Assembly: GCA_021779875.1 (NCBI GenBank)
Contig: JAJXZV010000133.1
Coordinates: 1-8,326, forward strand
Direction of reading: 5' to 3'
Length of the DNA stretch: 8,326 bases
Origin: Pseudomonadota bacterium
Lineage (GTDB): Bacteria > Pseudomonadota > Gammaproteobacteria > Steroidobacterales > Steroidobacteraceae
Position 1 is the first letter of the stretch; each line of letters starts with the position of its first letter. A program made the position numbers and the translations under genes. Below the pieces are notes generated by a model. The model had not been told where the DNA came from. It was given only the letters and a program-made list of their open reading frames with translations, and made no database searches. Of this stretch, positions 7,477-8,326 are shown one piece after another.

Positions 7477-7837
7477 AGCAGCGCCGATCGCAGAACTGAT
7501 CGTGCAGCGTCTTGATGACCGCGGCCGCCTGGCCGCTCGCCAGCGAGTAGCGCACCGATTGGCCCGCCCGCCGCGTGGACACCACCCCGTGCTCGCGCAG
7601 CAGCGCGAGGTGCTGCGATACCGCCGACTGACCCAGGCCGACGTGGCTCTGCAGTTCGCCGACCGACCATTCGCCTTCGGCCAGCTTGCAGACCAGCATC
7701 AGGCGCACTTCGTTGGACAGCGCCTTGAGCAGATGGCACGCCTCCGACGCGATGGCGTGCAGCGCCGCGAGCTCCGTGGCCCGAAGCCGCGGGGTCACGG
7801 GAGCCGATCGTTGGGCGCCGTTGGCCGCCCGCGTCAC
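7475..7837 (-). CDS. ArsR/SmtB regulator, SqrR/BigR/sHdrR-like sulfane-sulfur sensor
   Basis: A 120-residue winged-helix repressor of the ArsR/SmtB family. The N-terminal helix runs into LLKALSNEVRLMLVCKL. It is followed by the helix-turn-helix with recognition helix GQSAVSQHLALLREHGVV, the wing (STRRAGQSVRYSL) and the C-terminal dimerisation helix. Cys50 and Cys116 are 66 residues apart, the same spacing as the reactive pair of Rhodobacter capsulatus SqrR (Cys41 and Cys107). They sit in the same structural places, the end of the RLMLVC helix and the last helix (LHDQFC). Such regulators form a tetrasulfide bridge with sulfane sulfur and release DNA. Cys34 and the C-terminal Cys120 are extra. 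The GTG start overlaps the lbpA stop by four bases (GTGA), with no strong ribosome site, so translation is probably coupled. It probably represses this sulfur-oxidation operon; its operator is not in the window. A metal sensor is less likely, since no CxC metal motif is seen. Confidence 0.9.
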   Translation of the reverse strand: MTRAANGAQRSAPVTPRLRATELAALHAIASEACHLLKALSNEVRLMLVCKLAEGEWSVGELQSHVGLGQSAVSQHLALLREHGVVSTRRAGQSVRYSLASGQAAAVIKTLHDQFCDRRC

Positions 7838-8277
7838 GGCTTGCAGCCGGCGAACCCGTCGGCGTCCATCTTGGCCTCGTAGGGTGCGGCGACCTGGCTG
7901 CCCGGCACCAGCGTCGGCTTGACCGAGGCCCAGTCCTCAGGCTTGAGCACGATCAGCCAACCGCGGCCGTAGGGATCCTCGTTCGCGAGGCTCGGCGCGG
8001 CCACCAGCGCATCGTTGATCTCGACCACCGAACCGGCCGCGGCCACCTTGGCCGGCCCCACCCACTTGCCCGACTCGACCGTCGCGCAGGACTTGCCCGC
8101 CTTGACCTCCTTGCCGACGCCCTTCGGCGTGAAGGAGACCAGGTGGCCCGCCATCGCCGTCGCCACCGCCGTCATGCCGACCTTCACGTTGCCGTCGCCC
8201 ACCTCCTGGAACCAGATGTGATTGGCGACGTCATAGAGCAGTTCATCCGGCAGATTGCAGCCGCGTACGGTGGCCAT
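7834..8277 (-). CDS. lbpA: Lipoate-binding protein LbpA (GcvH-like, sHdr sulfur oxidation)
   Basis: A 147-residue protein with the lipoyl/GcvH fold. The lipoylated residue is Lys71 in CATVESGKWVGP, followed by the hammerhead turn and AGSVVEINDAL, then NEDPYGRGWLIVLKPEDW. The N-terminus (MATVRGCNLPDELLY) and ESGKWVGP, in place of the ESVKAxSDxxxP usual in glycine-cleavage H proteins, are typical of LbpA proteins of sHdr clusters. There it carries the dihydrolipoate arm used by the cytoplasmic sHdr complex to oxidise thiol-bound sulfane sulfur towards sulfite. It has a tail after residue 120 containing Cys145. ATG 8277 is preceded by AGAGGG at 8290-8285 with a 7-base spacer, a strong ribosome site. 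The SqrR-like regulator that follows directly supports a sulfur role over glycine cleavage, and no gcvT or gcvP is adjacent. Confidence 0.92.
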   Translation of the reverse strand: MATVRGCNLPDELLYDVANHIWFQEVGDGNVKVGMTAVATAMAGHLVSFTPKGVGKEVKAGKSCATVESGKWVGPAKVAAAGSVVEINDALVAAPSLANEDPYGRGWLIVLKPEDWASVKPTLVPGSQVAAPYEAKMDADGFAGCKP

Positions 8278-8280
8278 GCT

Positions 8281-8326
8281 TCATCCCTCTTGCAGTGAGT
8301 GGTCGGCCGCGGCATCCGTCCGCATG
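8281..8326 (-). CDS. Probable 3' end of an upstream gene, unidentified (runs off window)
   Basis: On the minus strand an open frame enters from the right edge and ends at TGA 8283-8281, three bases before the lbpA ATG. The visible tail reads MRTDAAADHSLQEG; the first Met need not be a start. The 3-base spacing to lbpA, with the lbpA ribosome site overlapping this tail, is what one expects between operon genes. In sHdr clusters the gene before lbpA is often a core shdr gene such as shdrB2, but these few residues do not identify it. Confidence 0.4.
   Translation of the reverse strand, partial: MRTDAAADHSLQEG

Noticed and set aside
7834..8277. Lipoyl protein as glycine-cleavage GcvH
   Set aside because: ESGKWVGP around the lipoyl lysine, the TVRGCNLPDELLY N-terminus and the SqrR-like neighbour fit LbpA; no glycine-cleavage genes are visible.
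1..8326. tRNA/rRNA genes, CRISPR arrays, insertion sequences or long direct repeats
   Set aside because: None seen by eye. Coding density leaves no gap longer than about 45 bases, and no transposase motifs or regularly spaced repeats were found.

Overview
The window is strongly GC-rich and densely coding. Genes abut or overlap almost throughout, and no gap exceeds about 45 bases. The gene content points to a sulfur-oxidising proteobacterium, most likely a gammaproteobacterium. The lineage is an inference from composition and from the sHdr-type lipoate-binding protein at the right edge; there is no rRNA or tRNA to fix it.

Plus-strand block (1-6372). The window opens in the last ~90 codons of a phosphoketolase (xfp). 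After 42 bases comes a large soluble hybrid histidine kinase: PAS, two GAF-like domains, PAS, a LOV-like PAS, HisKA, HATPase and REC. Its stop overlaps the GTG start of a 14-helix MFS exporter by 8 bases. The exporter's stop overlaps by one base (TGATG) the ATG of a ClcB-like ClC chloride channel or transporter. Kinase, exporter and ClC therefore look co-transcribed and translationally coupled, possibly reading through from xfp.

Minus-strand block (6391-8326), convergent with the first. In transcription order it holds the tail of an unidentified gene at the window edge, an LbpA-type lipoate-binding (GcvH-like) protein, an ArsR/SmtB regulator with a SqrR-like cysteine pair, and a geranylgeranyl-reductase-like FAD oxidoreductase resembling LipT. 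This set matches the accessory end of sHdr (heterodisulfide-reductase-like) sulfur-oxidation clusters. There, LbpA carries lipoate for the sHdr complex, an ArsR-type sulfane-sulfur sensor controls expression, and LipT is linked to lipoate assembly on LbpA. The core shdr genes would be expected just beyond the right edge. The 18-base gap between the two blocks is filled by a perfect GC-rich hairpin that probably ends transcription in both directions.

Main points for a second look: the sHdr accessory locus itself; the apparent lack of a conventional start codon for lipT, with a well-placed AUC as candidate; the cysteine pattern of the regulator; the LOV-like domain lacking its photoactive cysteine; and divergent ion-pathway residues in the ClC protein.
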